Below, piece by piece: positions 24,386 through 33,881 of a stretch of 64,000 nucleotides of DNA (positions within the stretch are counted from its first letter, which is position 1; the number at the start of each line of letters is the position of its first letter). The notes beneath the pieces were generated by a model. The model did not search any database, was not told the DNA's origin, and saw only the letters and a list, made by a program, of their open reading frames with translations. Made by a program: the position numbers and the translations under genes. Origin of the DNA: Bacillota bacterium. GTDB lineage: Bacteria; Bacillota; Clostridia; Acetivibrionales; DTU013. The stretch covers positions 5,669 through 69,668 of the forward strand of contig JAEZCO010000042.1 of NCBI GenBank assembly GCA_023433505.1. Direction: 5' to 3'.

Positions 24386-25282
24386 TTAGCCTTTTATAGC
24401 TCCGATCACCATGCCTTTTACAAAAAATTTCGACAAAAACGGGAACAGCAGTGCAAGGGGGCCTACCGTTATGACCGCCATGGCCATCCGGGCCGTCACG
24501 TCCGGGATGTTTCCGTTCAGCTTCCGGACGATATTGGGATTCTGGCTGAAGTTGGCAATCTGCTGGATCATGGTGTACAAAAGGTACTGCAGGTTCTTGA
24601 TCCTGTCGTCGGTAATGAGCAGCAGGTTCCGGAACTGGTCGTTCCAGTAGGCTATGCCTGAAAGCAGGGCCACCGTCAGCAGGACCGGCCGGGAAAGCGG
24701 AAGAATGATGCTGTAAAAGATGCTGTAGGTGGATGCGCCGTCAATTTCCGCCGAGGACACGATTTCATCGGGAATGTTCTGCGTCATGTAGCCCCGTATC
24801 AGCAATATATGGAAGCCCGCAATCATGTTGGGCACGATGAGGGCCAGCCAGGAATTTTTCAGGTTCACAAGCTGCGTATAGACAAGATACAGGGGCACCA
24901 ACCCGCCGTTGAACAGCATCGTAAAATAAATATAGAAGGAAATGCCGTTCCTGTATTTGAAGCTCTTCCGGGAAATGGGATATGCCAGCGCCGCCATGAT
25001 GATAAGTCCGCACAAGGTTCCCAGCACCGTGGCCAGGATTGAGTAAAAATAGGCGGACAGCACCGCTTTCCCGTTCCCCAGGATAAAAGCGTAGGCGTTA
25101 AGGCTGTAATGCCTTGGCAGAATGTTCACGCCGGTTACCGTAATATCCTCCTCCGTGGACAGAGAACCCGCCAAAATCAGCAGCAGCGGACCTATGCAGC
25201 AAATAGAGTACAGGATGAATACTGCGTTTATTATTAGTTGTGATGTCTTTAAGCCTGCGGATTTTGCCATGATGTCTGTCAT
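24386..25282 (-). CDS. Carbohydrate ABC transporter permease (LplC type)
   Basis: 298 residues, six membrane helices, EAA loop SSAEIDGASTYSIFYSIILP and C-terminus KFFVKGMVIGAIKG. It belongs to the CUT1 LplC family. The ATG at 25282 directly abuts AAGGAAGG; the ATG four codons later (25270) has a longer gap, so the exact start is open. It follows the LplB-type partner by 62 bases. Confidence 0.86.
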   Translation of the reverse strand: MTDIMAKSAGLKTSQLIINAVFILYSICCIGPLLLILAGSLSTEEDITVTGVNILPRHYSLNAYAFILGNGKAVLSAYFYSILATVLGTLCGLIIMAALAYPISRKSFKYRNGISFYIYFTMLFNGGLVPLYLVYTQLVNLKNSWLALIVPNMIAGFHILLIRGYMTQNIPDEIVSSAEIDGASTYSIFYSIILPLSRPVLLTVALLSGIAYWNDQFRNLLLITDDRIKNLQYLLYTMIQQIANFSQNPNIVRKLNGNIPDVTARMAMAVITVGPLALLFPFLSKFFVKGMVIGAIKG

Positions 25283-25344
25283 CCTTCCTTAAAGAAAACT
25301 CGTTTTCGAGCCGAATTATTAATACATCCTACACTGTCTCTCTA

Positions 25345-26280
25345 TCAGAAGATGGCCTCATCTTTGCTGATTGCCTTAATGATGCTATTGGACACCAGAA
25401 TGATGACAAAGCCTACGATGGACTGGTAAAAGCTTGCCGCTGCCGCCATTTCGATGTCTCCGGTCTGATGCAGCGACCGGAATACATAGGTGTCGATGAC
25501 ATTGGTCACATCGAACAGAGGCCCCGACTCCTGGGGCACGTTCCAGAAAAGTCCGAAATTTCCTACAAACAGTTGTCCCAGCGATATCATCACCATGTAA
25601 AATATGGTGGGCCGGAGCATGGGCAGGGTAATGTCCAGAATCTGCCGCCCTTTGCCGGCCCCGTCTATTTTTGCCGATTCATATAATTCCGGGTTTATTC
25701 CTGTTAAAGTAGAATAGTATATAAGCGCACTGGTCCCCAGATACACCCACGTCTGCACCGCAACAATAATGAAAATCCAGTATATAGGCTCACTGTAGAA
25801 TTGGATGGGGTCTTTCCTGCCCAGCGTCAGCAGTACCGTATTGACAAGCCCGGTATCCGATACAAAAGCGTATACGATAACGGCAATAACCACCCAGGAT
25901 AAAAAATTTGGGATGATCATCACACTCTGGTAAAACCGGAAGAGCCTTTTGGAAACCAGCTCGTTCAGAGCGATTGCCGTCGCCACCGCCAGTATGAGCC
26001 CGATAATGATGAAGGCAAGGTTGAATAAAACAGTGTTTCTTGTAATGATCCACGCATAGCTGGTTTTCATGAAAAACTCAAAATTTTTGAACCCGATGAA
26101 GGGGCTGTGAATATAGGTGTCGACAAAATTTTTGCCGTAGGTGATTCTTTTAAAGGCAATCACCGTGCCCAGCATGGGAATATAGTTGTTTACCAGTAAA
26201 AAAAGCAGACCCGGCAGCATTAACACAAACATGGCCTTACTTGTTTTAATCTCCTGCAAGAAACCTTTTTTTGACTTCAT
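25345..26280 (-). CDS. Carbohydrate ABC transporter permease (LplB type)
   Basis: 311 residues with the LplB features NNYIPMLGTVIAFKRITYG, six helices and EAA loop ESAKIDGAGKGRQILDITLP. The ribosome site is weak. It pairs with the 24386 gene. The 144-base gap before it contains a GC-rich inverted repeat GGCGCC...GGCGCC. Its relation to the 12803 permease is paralogous rather than a recent duplicate. Confidence 0.86.
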   Translation of the reverse strand: MKSKKGFLQEIKTSKAMFVLMLPGLLFLLVNNYIPMLGTVIAFKRITYGKNFVDTYIHSPFIGFKNFEFFMKTSYAWIITRNTVLFNLAFIIIGLILAVATAIALNELVSKRLFRFYQSVMIIPNFLSWVVIAVIVYAFVSDTGLVNTVLLTLGRKDPIQFYSEPIYWIFIIVAVQTWVYLGTSALIYYSTLTGINPELYESAKIDGAGKGRQILDITLPMLRPTIFYMVMISLGQLFVGNFGLFWNVPQESGPLFDVTNVIDTYVFRSLHQTGDIEMAAAASFYQSIVGFVIILVSNSIIKAISKDEAIF

Positions 26281-26424
26281 CCGTCACACCCGCATTCGTC
26301 AGATTCTTCCGCCGGCGGCGCCTGTCCCGCGGCATTCCGTTGTGGGCGCCGGTCCTTACAAGAAATATGATACCCTATTTTCAAATTATAGGAAATAAAA
26401 GAATCTATGATGCGGTATAAAATT

Positions 26425-27861
26425 CTATCGCGTTTTCATGGGGTGCTGCCAATCGAATTCCGGATTCTTATACATATTGGAATCAACGGTGCCGCTATCC
26501 ACAATGGAGTTGAACATGATATTGAGGTTTCCGGTCTCCTCCTCCAGGGCCTGTGCGATGCCGCTGCTGTTTTTTAGGGCTTCGTTGTATGCGTCGAACC
26601 GGACCCAGCTGTTGATGATGCGGGGCGGCACGGGGTAAACCTCATCGTTGCCGCAGGGCAGGAAAGCCTTCAATTTCTCTAACGCAGGTGTGTTCGTTGC
26701 CAAAATATTGTCCATGATGGGAAGGGCATATCCCTTTTCAAACATGTCCTTCAGATGGGTAGCGGAATAAAGATATTTCCACAGCGCTACGGACCCTTCC
26801 GGGTCTGAACCGGCTTTGTTGACGCAATAAAAGCCTCCCGGAAGAATGGAAATTTTCCCCTTCCCTTGGGCCTTTCCATCCATTGCAGGCGGCATGGCCA
26901 CCGCCCAGTCGCATTTCCTCTGCAGTTGGCTGGCAAGCTTCTCAAGAGACCCCGGTGCGGCGGAATTTACATACATCATGCCTATATTCCCCATGGCGAA
27001 CTGCTTTAGCGCCATGTCGCCCTTTAAGATCATCTCTCCCGGGTAAAGGATCTCCTCCTCCTTCATCCTTACAAGGGCCTGGAACCATTTCCGGTAAACA
27101 TCCAGATTATACTTTCCTTCTTTAAAATCATAATAGAAAACCCCCTCCATGGTATATACGCTTTCCAGGAACTGCTTGAAGCAATCCCGCCCGTCGCCGG
27201 CGTTGATGGCAAAGCCGTATTTCATGTTCCCTTTTTCATTGTTTGAGATGGTCCGGGCATCGCTTTCCAGTTCCTCCAGCGTCAGGGGCGGAAGGTCGGG
27301 ATCGAGGCCCGCCGCTTTGAAAAGGTCCCGGTTGTAGACCAGCCTTACTGTTGTCAGGCTCGAAGGCAGAGTAAAAAGCCCGCTTTCGGTATGCAGGCTG
27401 TCCGCGTAACCGGCAACCCATGAGGGAAACCGGTCAAGGAATTCCTTGTCACAATATTTTTTAAGATTGAAAAGCCATTCCTTAGTGATATAGCTGTCAA
27501 TCCAATCGCTCTCCAGCTCGAATACATCCGGCCCCTGTCCCGAGGTGAACAGCATATTCAGGGTCTCGTCATACCTGTCGGAGGGTATTTTTAGTATCCG
27601 GACGGACACCGGAGCTTTCTCTTCCTTATTAAACTCCAGCACTGAATTCTCCAGAACCTCCCCCATCTCGCCGCCGTGATAGGAAAAGGTTATGGCAGTC
27701 TTTCCGGGAGCTGCGACAGTACTCTGGCTTTGGGTCTCCCCGGTACCCTGAGGGTTTTGGCCTTTTTCCGCAGAGCATCCTGCGGTCATAAAAAACGCCA
27801 GGAATAAAACGGCGCACCGCAGTATCAAAGATTTTGAACGGCTACCTACCATCGTGGCCAT
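26425..27861 (-). CDS. ABC transporter solute-binding lipoprotein (family 1)
   Basis: 478 residues if begun at ATG 27859-27861; a GTG at 27912 would add 17 residues but would leave only a few bases for the divergent promoter. A GGGGGGAG ribosome site is 12 bases before the ATG. Lipobox TAGC with Cys 29. The mature part has AITFSYHGGEMGEVLENSVL and FTSGQGPDVFELESDWID, the classic sugar-binding protein pattern. It differs in length and sequence from the 22781 protein, so one operon has two binding proteins, which may have different ligands. Confidence 0.8.
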   Translation of the reverse strand: MATMVGSRSKSLILRCAVLFLAFFMTAGCSAEKGQNPQGTGETQSQSTVAAPGKTAITFSYHGGEMGEVLENSVLEFNKEEKAPVSVRILKIPSDRYDETLNMLFTSGQGPDVFELESDWIDSYITKEWLFNLKKYCDKEFLDRFPSWVAGYADSLHTESGLFTLPSSLTTVRLVYNRDLFKAAGLDPDLPPLTLEELESDARTISNNEKGNMKYGFAINAGDGRDCFKQFLESVYTMEGVFYYDFKEGKYNLDVYRKWFQALVRMKEEEILYPGEMILKGDMALKQFAMGNIGMMYVNSAAPGSLEKLASQLQRKCDWAVAMPPAMDGKAQGKGKISILPGGFYCVNKAGSDPEGSVALWKYLYSATHLKDMFEKGYALPIMDNILATNTPALEKLKAFLPCGNDEVYPVPPRIINSWVRFDAYNEALKNSSGIAQALEEETGNLNIMFNSIVDSGTVDSNMYKNPEFDWQHPMKTR

Positions 27862-27895
27862 GTTTGCTTTGCTCTCCCCCCGGGTTCCATTTTTA

Positions 27896-27924
27896 TTGAC
27901 CGCCCGCTCCACTTATAATATAAT
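27896..27924 (+). promoter_or_regulatory. Promoter for the divergent sensor kinase/regulator pair
   Basis: TTGACC (27896-27901), 17-base spacer, TATAAT (27919-27924). The ATG of the kinase is 42 bases downstream of the -10 element. Confidence 0.6.
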
Positions 27925-27965
27925 AAAATCGTGGAAAAGTACACAAGGGCTTGCGGAGAATCGTT

Positions 27966-29837
27966 ATGAATTTCAAGCATCTGAACAAACGCTTCAATCA
28001 AATGTTTATTTTCCGGTTCAGCATAAAATACCGTCTCTTATTCTATTTCCTGTTTCTGATTTTTCTGCCGACGACCATCATCTCGGCTACCGTTTACTAT
28101 AAATCGCAGAACATCATTACGGAAGGCGTCTACAGCTCTGCCAAAAACAACCTTTCCATGATCGAAAAGGCTTTCAGGCAAAAGGTGGAAGCCGTCGGCG
28201 ATGTCATGTCCCTGATCTATTTTGCCCCCGAGCTGCAGGCGGTCTTCTCTTCCCCCTACTTCATGTATGCCTCGGAGACGGTGCTTTCGCCCCAGTACTC
28301 CCACCGGAGAAACAACCTGATCAATGAAATGGCTTCCCTGGATAAAATTCTTGACAGTTACAGCGCACCCGACGCCACGAACCTGACACTGTTTCCGAAG
28401 CTGTACATATACAACCGGCCGGAATACCTGTTCTTCAACTCCTCCGAAAAGGTCACCGACCTGATTGAGATCCAGAGCAAGGAGTGGTATTCCCAGATCC
28501 CTTCCGTGGGAAAATACTGCATTGTCGGCCTGGACAGGATAACCACCGATTCCGGGCCCTTGAATACCCTGATGCTGGCAAAAAGGCTGTATGGGCTGAA
28601 TCACGTGCAGCTGCCCTATGCGGGGCTTCTCACCGTTGACGTGGCCATAAACAGCTTCAACGACATCCTGACCAATTACAAGCCCACCCGCGGCAGCACC
28701 ATCTATCTGCTGGACAGGGAAAATAAAATTATTTCCAGTTCCGACCCCGCCAATGTGGGAGCCTTCCTTCCGAAAGAGATCTATGATGCCGGCGAGGACG
28801 CCAAATCCGACAAAGTCTTTGATTCCTTCGTAAAGTACACCGACAAAAGGAGTGGGACCATCATTTCCTATAAAAAGATGGTGGATCCCAAGTTCATCAT
28901 CGTCTCCGCCTCGCCTTCCTCCGAAATGTACGGCGAGCTGGTATCCTTCAACAAGGTCATGGTCATTGTGCTGGTGGTCTGCCTGGCGCTTTCCTTCGGG
29001 GTGGCCATGTTCCTCTCGGACAATGTTTCCTATCCCATCCGGAAGCTGGTTAAATCCATGTCGGGAGTGAAAGACGGCAATTTTGACACGGCGCTGCACT
29101 ATAAAAGAAACGATGAGTTTTCCTTCCTCATCTCCACCTACAACAAAATGATGGGCCAGATCAAGGAGCTCATCGACAAGCTTTACGTCAGCGAGCTCAA
29201 TAAAAAGGAAGCGGAGCTCCAGTCCCTCCAGGCCCAGATCAACCCCCATTTCCTTTATAACACCCTGGATTCGGTGAACTGGCTGGCATTGAAGCACAAG
29301 GTCCCCGACATCAGCACCATGGTCACCTCCCTCTCGGACTTTTTCCGATACAGCTTGAGCAAGGGCCAGAACATCATCACCCTGGAGCATGAGAAAAGGC
29401 AGGTGGAGAGCTATCTGGAAATCCAGCGCATCCGTTTCAGGGATAAGCTGGATTATGCCGTGGATTTCCCAGAAGAAATCCTTGGCTATTCCACCATCAA
29501 GCTGATCCTGCAGCCCATCGTCGAAAACGCCATCCTCCACGGGATCGAAAAACGGCGCGGAAAAGGCAGGGTATCCATCTCCGCCGCAAAATGCGGGGAG
29601 CTTATCGAAATAAAAATTTCCGACGACGGCATCGGCTCCGACGTGGAGGAATTGAACCGCATGCTTGGTGAAAATTCCGGAAACACAAAAGCCTATGGCA
29701 TCCGGAATGTAAACGACAGGATCAAAAACACTTTCGGAGATCCTTATGGCCTGACCTTCCACAACAATACACCCGTGGGCGTGACCGTGGTATTGAAAAT
29801 ACCGGTTGTCAAAGCTCCGGAGAATTCAGGAGAATGA
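27966..29837 (+). CDS. Sensor histidine kinase (YesM type)
   Basis: 623 residues from ATG 27966, with CGGAGA six bases upstream; a TTG at 27951 lies inside that site. A membrane helix at about 20-40 (LLFYFLFLIFLPTTIISATV), an extracellular sensor part to about 335, a second helix (VIVLVVCLALSFGVAMFL), HAMP, then QAQINPHFLYNTLDSVNWL with the phospho-His and a HATPase domain with ILQPIVENAILHGIEKR and DDGIGSDVEE. It stops within the start region of the regulator. It is on the opposite strand to the transporter it probably controls. Codon use is GC-rich compared with neighbours at 31.5 kb. Confidence 0.9.
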   Translation: MNFKHLNKRFNQMFIFRFSIKYRLLFYFLFLIFLPTTIISATVYYKSQNIITEGVYSSAKNNLSMIEKAFRQKVEAVGDVMSLIYFAPELQAVFSSPYFMYASETVLSPQYSHRRNNLINEMASLDKILDSYSAPDATNLTLFPKLYIYNRPEYLFFNSSEKVTDLIEIQSKEWYSQIPSVGKYCIVGLDRITTDSGPLNTLMLAKRLYGLNHVQLPYAGLLTVDVAINSFNDILTNYKPTRGSTIYLLDRENKIISSSDPANVGAFLPKEIYDAGEDAKSDKVFDSFVKYTDKRSGTIISYKKMVDPKFIIVSASPSSEMYGELVSFNKVMVIVLVVCLALSFGVAMFLSDNVSYPIRKLVKSMSGVKDGNFDTALHYKRNDEFSFLISTYNKMMGQIKELIDKLYVSELNKKEAELQSLQAQINPHFLYNTLDSVNWLALKHKVPDISTMVTSLSDFFRYSLSKGQNIITLEHEKRQVESYLEIQRIRFRDKLDYAVDFPEEILGYSTIKLILQPIVENAILHGIEKRRGKGRVSISAAKCGELIEIKISDDGIGSDVEELNRMLGENSGNTKAYGIRNVNDRIKNTFGDPYGLTFHNNTPVGVTVVLKIPVVKAPENSGE

Positions 29838-29842
29838 ACCAA

Positions 29843-31480
29843 ATGATAAGAATGATCATTGCCGATGATGAATACATCGTCCGGGACGGCCTTAAAAATA
29901 TCATCCCCTGGGAGGACTATGGAATCGAGGTGGCCGGCGAAGCGGTGGACGGCCAGGAAGCCCTTGAGCTATGCCTGGAGCTGAAGCCCGACGTCCTGCT
30001 CACCGATATCCGCATGCCCATCATGGACGGTCTGGAAGTGGCCATGGAATTGAAAGAGATGGGCAAGGACATAAAAATCATCATCGTCAGCGGCGTACAG
30101 GATTTCGAGTATGCAAAAACCGCCTTAAGCATCAATGCCGTGGGATATATCCTGAAGCCCGTCAAAATACCCGAGCTGGAGCAAACGGTGAAGAAGGTGG
30201 TTGAAGGCATCGACCAGGAAAGACGGAAAAAGCTTGAACTGCAAAATCTCCAGAAGCAGCTTCATGTCAATCTTCCCGCCATCCGGGAAAAATTTGTAAG
30301 GAGCTGGGTTACCGGCATGTACCGGAGAGAAGACGAAATCGCTGCCAGCCTGGACTATCTGGGCATCCCGTTAAAGGCGGATGAAAGCATGCTCGCGGCC
30401 GTACTGCAAATCGACGAGTACTTCAAGGCCAGCAAGGACCTTTCCGAAAACGACAAGCAACTGCTCTTCTTCTCCATTTCCAATATTCTGGAGGAGATCA
30501 TCGGCAGTCACGGCGCAGGCGCCTGCTCCTGCATCAATGACAATGAGTTCGTGATTATTTTCAATGAAAAGACGCTGGAGAGCGGAAAACACCTTGCCAT
30601 CTGCAACGAGTTCATCCTCAGCATCAATAAATACCTGAAAATCGACGTGTCTGTCGGAGTGGGAAGGAGCGTTGCCCAGGTGCTCCATCTGAGCGCATCC
30701 TACAAGGATGCTTTAATGGCCTTGCAGCACAGCTTCTATACAGGGAAAAATTCATTGCTGGACATCAATGATATCATCCATGTCAGCGGCAATGACTCAG
30801 GCAGGAAGGACCTGTTTTATCCCAACCTGTATGAGCAGGAAAACCGGATCATCAATTCCATGCGGCTGGGAAACATCGACGATGTGGGAAAAGATACCGA
30901 TGAGCTTTTCGCAGAGCTCAGCCGGCTGAAAGGCTGTCTGCCTTCCGATTATGTCCAGAACATCTGCCTGGAAATGTTTCACGGGGCATCCAGGGCCTTA
31001 TACGAGCTGAAGGAGGACATCGACCAGATCATTCCCAACAGGCCGGAGCTGATGAACGCCATCTACAAGACGGGGAATATTTTTGACATGCAGAACATGC
31101 TGAAAACCACCTTCGTGGAAATCGCGTCCCATTTCGCCAAAAAATACACCCAGAAAAATACCAAAATCATTGAAAAAATAAAGGAGATCATCGAAGAACG
31201 GTACAGCGAGAACATCGGCACCACCTCCATCTCCGACGAAATCTACCTCTCCCCCAACTATATCAGCCTCATCTTCAAACAGGAGACAGGCATGACCATT
31301 ACGGAATATATTACAAGGGTCCGGATGGAAAACGCCAAGAAGCTGCTGAGCTCCAGCGCCATGAAGGTCCTGGAGGTGGCGGAAAAGGTCGGCTTTGAAA
31401 ACGCCCACTACTTCAGTACCGTGTTCCGGAAATATACCGGCATCCACCCCCAAAAGTTCCGTACGAATATTCAGGGATAA
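29843..31480 (+). CDS. Response regulator with AraC-type DNA-binding domain (YesN type)
   Basis: 545 residues from ATG 29843, ten bases after AGGAG; the ATG at 29834 is only one base from that site. Receiver domain with MIIADDEYIV, phospho-acceptor Asp 55 in LLTDIRMPIMDG and YILKPVK. The C-terminal 100 residues are an AraC domain with TTSISDEIYLSPNYISLIFK and VAEKVGFENAHYFSTVFRKY. It should bind upstream of the 26425-27861 gene and activate the second glycan operon. Confidence 0.9.
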   Translation: MIRMIIADDEYIVRDGLKNIIPWEDYGIEVAGEAVDGQEALELCLELKPDVLLTDIRMPIMDGLEVAMELKEMGKDIKIIIVSGVQDFEYAKTALSINAVGYILKPVKIPELEQTVKKVVEGIDQERRKKLELQNLQKQLHVNLPAIREKFVRSWVTGMYRREDEIAASLDYLGIPLKADESMLAAVLQIDEYFKASKDLSENDKQLLFFSISNILEEIIGSHGAGACSCINDNEFVIIFNEKTLESGKHLAICNEFILSINKYLKIDVSVGVGRSVAQVLHLSASYKDALMALQHSFYTGKNSLLDINDIIHVSGNDSGRKDLFYPNLYEQENRIINSMRLGNIDDVGKDTDELFAELSRLKGCLPSDYVQNICLEMFHGASRALYELKEDIDQIIPNRPELMNAIYKTGNIFDMQNMLKTTFVEIASHFAKKYTQKNTKIIEKIKEIIEERYSENIGTTSISDEIYLSPNYISLIFKQETGMTITEYITRVRMENAKKLLSSSAMKVLEVAEKVGFENAHYFSTVFRKYTGIHPQKFRTNIQG

Positions 31481-31549
31481 CCGTGAAGCTTTCACATAGA
31501 ATATCTTAAAAAAATAAAGTTTTTCAACACAACAGTTATAGCAATGCTC

Positions 31550-32575
31550 CTATAGAGACAGCTCTTTACAAGCCAGCTGCGCCATAGCGCGGATCTTTTC
31601 GTTTCCATCCCGGCTGGCAGCCGTAATATAGGGCTTGAAGCTTTCTTTATAATTATTGCGCATGAAATTCAATGCGTTTACCTTCCATTTCCATAATTCA
31701 TCGGGGGACAGATAAAAGAATTTCGGCTGGATGTTTTGCTTGTAGAATTCTTCCTCCATCGTTAAAATGTTTTCCGGCGTGAGCCAGGGGGATAATTCAG
31801 ATACACCGGGAAATTCATCCTTCTCCTTCCATTTACCCTTGTTCATCGGACAGATGTCCTGACAGGCGTCACACCCGTAGATCCAGGCTCCAAAGCACCT
31901 TCCAAGGGGATCGTTGGGTAAATCGCGGCCGCCGAAGGTGGTTAGAAAAGAAACACAGCTTACCGGATTCATGCTATAGGGCGACGACAATGAGCCACTG
32001 GGACAGGCTTTGATGCAGCGGTTGCAGCCTTCGGGACAAGGTGGCAGCTCCGTGGTCCCAAGCAATTCCATTTCCCTGTCGCAAAGCCATGCTTCAAGTT
32101 CTACCCAGGACCCGGATTCCGTATAAAAGAAATTATTCCTGCGGACAACGCCAAGCCCGGCTTTCATTGCCGCCCAGCGCAGCCCTACGATACCGAAATT
32201 CCGGTTGTAGGCCGTTGTTAGCCCCAGCTCCTGTAGAAATTTTTCCATGGCGGTATTTCTCTGAAATTCCTGTGATTCCTCATTTACACGCCCGTCAAGG
32301 ATATAATGCTTCCCGATGCGGCCTTTCAGCCAATCGGGTACTTTATACTCCCCATAACATGAAACAGCCACGATAACGGATTTAGCCCAGGGGTACTGCT
32401 CCTGCAGGCGGGTTAAACGGCTCTGCCTCTGATAAAACACCTTTGAAGCAGGCTCCTTATGAATGCGTTCCTGCAAGCGCTCATCATAGCCCTCCAGATC
32501 TTGTATGCGGACAATCCCGCATTTTTCATAGCCCAGTTCACAGGCTTTATTATGAATTATTTTCTCTATCCCCAT
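31550..32575 (-). CDS. QueG-like 4Fe-4S protein (epoxyqueuosine reductase family)
   Basis: 341 residues. It carries the two-cluster ferredoxin pattern of QueG: CNRCIKACPSGS at about residues 183-194 and CDACQDICPMNKG at about 235-247, with CVSFLTTFGG between them. It is shorter than typical QueG (about 370-390) and lacks the C-terminal HEAT extension. QueG reduces epoxyqueuosine in tRNA using cobalamin; paralogues of unknown function exist in Clostridia. The neighbours are not queuosine genes. It follows a MarR gene by 47 bases, which suggests regulated, non-housekeeping use. Confidence 0.72.
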   Translation of the reverse strand: MGIEKIIHNKACELGYEKCGIVRIQDLEGYDERLQERIHKEPASKVFYQRQSRLTRLQEQYPWAKSVIVAVSCYGEYKVPDWLKGRIGKHYILDGRVNEESQEFQRNTAMEKFLQELGLTTAYNRNFGIVGLRWAAMKAGLGVVRRNNFFYTESGSWVELEAWLCDREMELLGTTELPPCPEGCNRCIKACPSGSLSSPYSMNPVSCVSFLTTFGGRDLPNDPLGRCFGAWIYGCDACQDICPMNKGKWKEKDEFPGVSELSPWLTPENILTMEEEFYKQNIQPKFFYLSPDELWKWKVNALNFMRNNYKESFKPYITAASRDGNEKIRAMAQLACKELSL

Positions 32576-32622
32576 CCTTTTGGACTCCTTTTTGATGTAA
32601 TCCTATCTGCACAACGGACAGC

Positions 32623-33057
32623 TCAAAGCTCCAGGCTCTCGATCATAGACAATAAGGACGTCAATTTTTCCATATTCTCCTTGCCGAGGCTCTGTTCAAT
32701 AAAATTCTGTGCTTCCTTCCAGAGCTGCTCCGCTTCCTCATATTTCTTATTTCCTTTTTCCGTCAGTTGAAGCCGGCGGTTCCGCGAACCCTTTTGGGAA
32801 ATATCCATAATACAGGCTGCCGCCTCAAGAGGCTTTAAATTGCGGACCAAAGTCGTCCTGTCCAGCCTTAGCTTAACCGCCAGCTCGCTGACACTGACAG
32901 GACCCAAAAGCGCTATATGCTTCAGCAATGAATACTGGCTGACGGTAATTCCGGACGCAGCCAGCTTTTCATCATATATTTTCGTAATCGCTGCGGATGC
33001 CCTCCGTAAATTCAGGCAGTTACATATGGACGGCTTTTTCTCATTCTTTTTCATCAT
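32623..33057 (-). CDS. MarR family transcriptional regulator
   Basis: 144 residues. Winged helix with VSVSELAVKLRLDRTTLVRNL and the wing DISQKGSRNRRLQLTEKG. The N-terminus contains two Cys (SICNCLNLRRA), which is common in redox-responding MarR proteins and could sense oxidants; this is inference. It leads an operon with the QueG-like gene. A palindromic operator lies between its promoter and its start. Confidence 0.85.
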   Translation of the reverse strand: MMKKNEKKPSICNCLNLRRASAAITKIYDEKLAASGITVSQYSLLKHIALLGPVSVSELAVKLRLDRTTLVRNLKPLEAAACIMDISQKGSRNRRLQLTEKGNKKYEEAEQLWKEAQNFIEQSLGKENMEKLTSLLSMIESLEL

Positions 33058-33078
33058 TTAAGCTACCTCGTTCTTTTC

Positions 33079-33126
33079 GTGTATATACACTATAAATAGA
33101 ATACCTGGAAGTCATGATATTGTCAA
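33079..33126 (-). promoter_or_regulatory. Promoter and MarR-type operator
   Basis: Minus strand TTGACA (33121-33126), 17-base spacer, TATTCT (33098-33103). The perfect 12-bp palindrome GTGTATATACAC (33079-33090) sits over the expected transcription start, so the MarR protein probably represses its own operon. Confidence 0.7.
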
Positions 33127-33189
33127 CACCCTTGCAGTGATATTTATTAAACGCGTTATTTCTGTACGAAACCAATGTTAAAAGAAAAG

Positions 33190-33209
33190 CTCTGACTTAT
33201 CGCAGAGCC
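33190..33209. terminator. Small hairpin, possible bidirectional terminator
   Basis: Stem GCTCTG (33190-33195) / CAGAGC (33204-33209) flanked by U-rich sequence on both strands. It lies between the marR promoter and the end of the 33372 gene. Confidence 0.5.
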
Positions 33210-33371
33210 CATTTTTATTTTACCCTCCCGCAGTTTAAAGCTCTTTCGTGCTTCACTACGGCAAAACACCGGAAACAAGCCTTTCATCCTGAACGGAGCT
33301 TATAGTCCGTGCCGGATGAGAGCTGTTCCCGGTGCCGCTGAATACGGAGCATTTTGTGGTCTCCTTCCGTC

Positions 33372-33584
33372 TTATCGGAGATAAGATGGCTTGAACTCCT
33401 CATTGATTTCTGAAATTTCTTTTTGCCCGTCGATGTAGGGCTGATACATCTCATAGGGGTCACCCGCTCCATAAACACCGCAGGCGGAACAATTTTCACA
33501 ACCCCCTCCGCCGCAGCCAAGGGATTTTCTTACAATTTCCTCTCTTTGCTCCCTGGTCGTATTTTTAATTAAAAACCTGTCCAT
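33372..33584 (-). CDS. Small Cys-rich protein
   Basis: 70 residues from ATG 33582-33584 with GGAGG upstream. The core is CGGGGCENCSACGVYGAG, with four Cys that could bind a metal or iron-sulfur cluster, followed by YEMYQPYIDGQKEISEINEEF. Similar short proteins occur in Clostridia, but I know of no assigned function. It follows the 58-codon frame at 33604 by 19 bases, which suggests a two-gene unit. Confidence 0.6.
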   Translation of the reverse strand: MDRFLIKNTTREQREEIVRKSLGCGGGGCENCSACGVYGAGDPYEMYQPYIDGQKEISEINEEFKPSYLR

Positions 33585-33603
33585 CCTTCCTCCGCCTTTC
33601 TCT

Positions 33604-33780
33604 TCATCCATTCCCATCCTGTACGCTTAATTTTGCAACCAACTTTACATCAAAGCTACTCATTCCTATGATACTATAAACAAGGCTGATTTTGTCTCCT
33701 TTTTTTAATTCTTTCGCCTGTTTGGATGCGCTGTTTGAGATGCTGAACTGCACCTCATCGGCAAAATCGCTGCCATCCAT
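33604..33780 (-). CDS. Short hypothetical protein or gene fragment
   Basis: 58 codons from ATG 33778-33780 to TGA 33604-33606, with protein-like sequence ADEVQFSISNSASKQAKELK then KKGDKISLVYSIIGMSSFDV. The AAAGGAA site upstream is 14 bases away and is better placed for an out-of-frame ATG, so this may be the C-terminal part of a gene that has lost its start. Family not recognised. Confidence 0.4.
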   Translation of the reverse strand: MDGSDFADEVQFSISNSASKQAKELKKGDKISLVYSIIGMSSFDVKLVAKLSVQDGNG

Positions 33781-33881
33781 ATGTTTCGCATGGAATTATT
33801 CCTTTCAAATAAACGGCTCAAATATGTTAACATAATATTGGACGGAGCTGTAGGATAAAAAGTTTCTTTCCCAAAATAAAA

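Noticed and set aside
28038..29762. A 574-codon minus-strand open frame opposite the sensor kinase
   Set aside because: It is a GC-rich antisense shadow of the kinase at 27966-29837, with low-complexity composition and no ribosome site.
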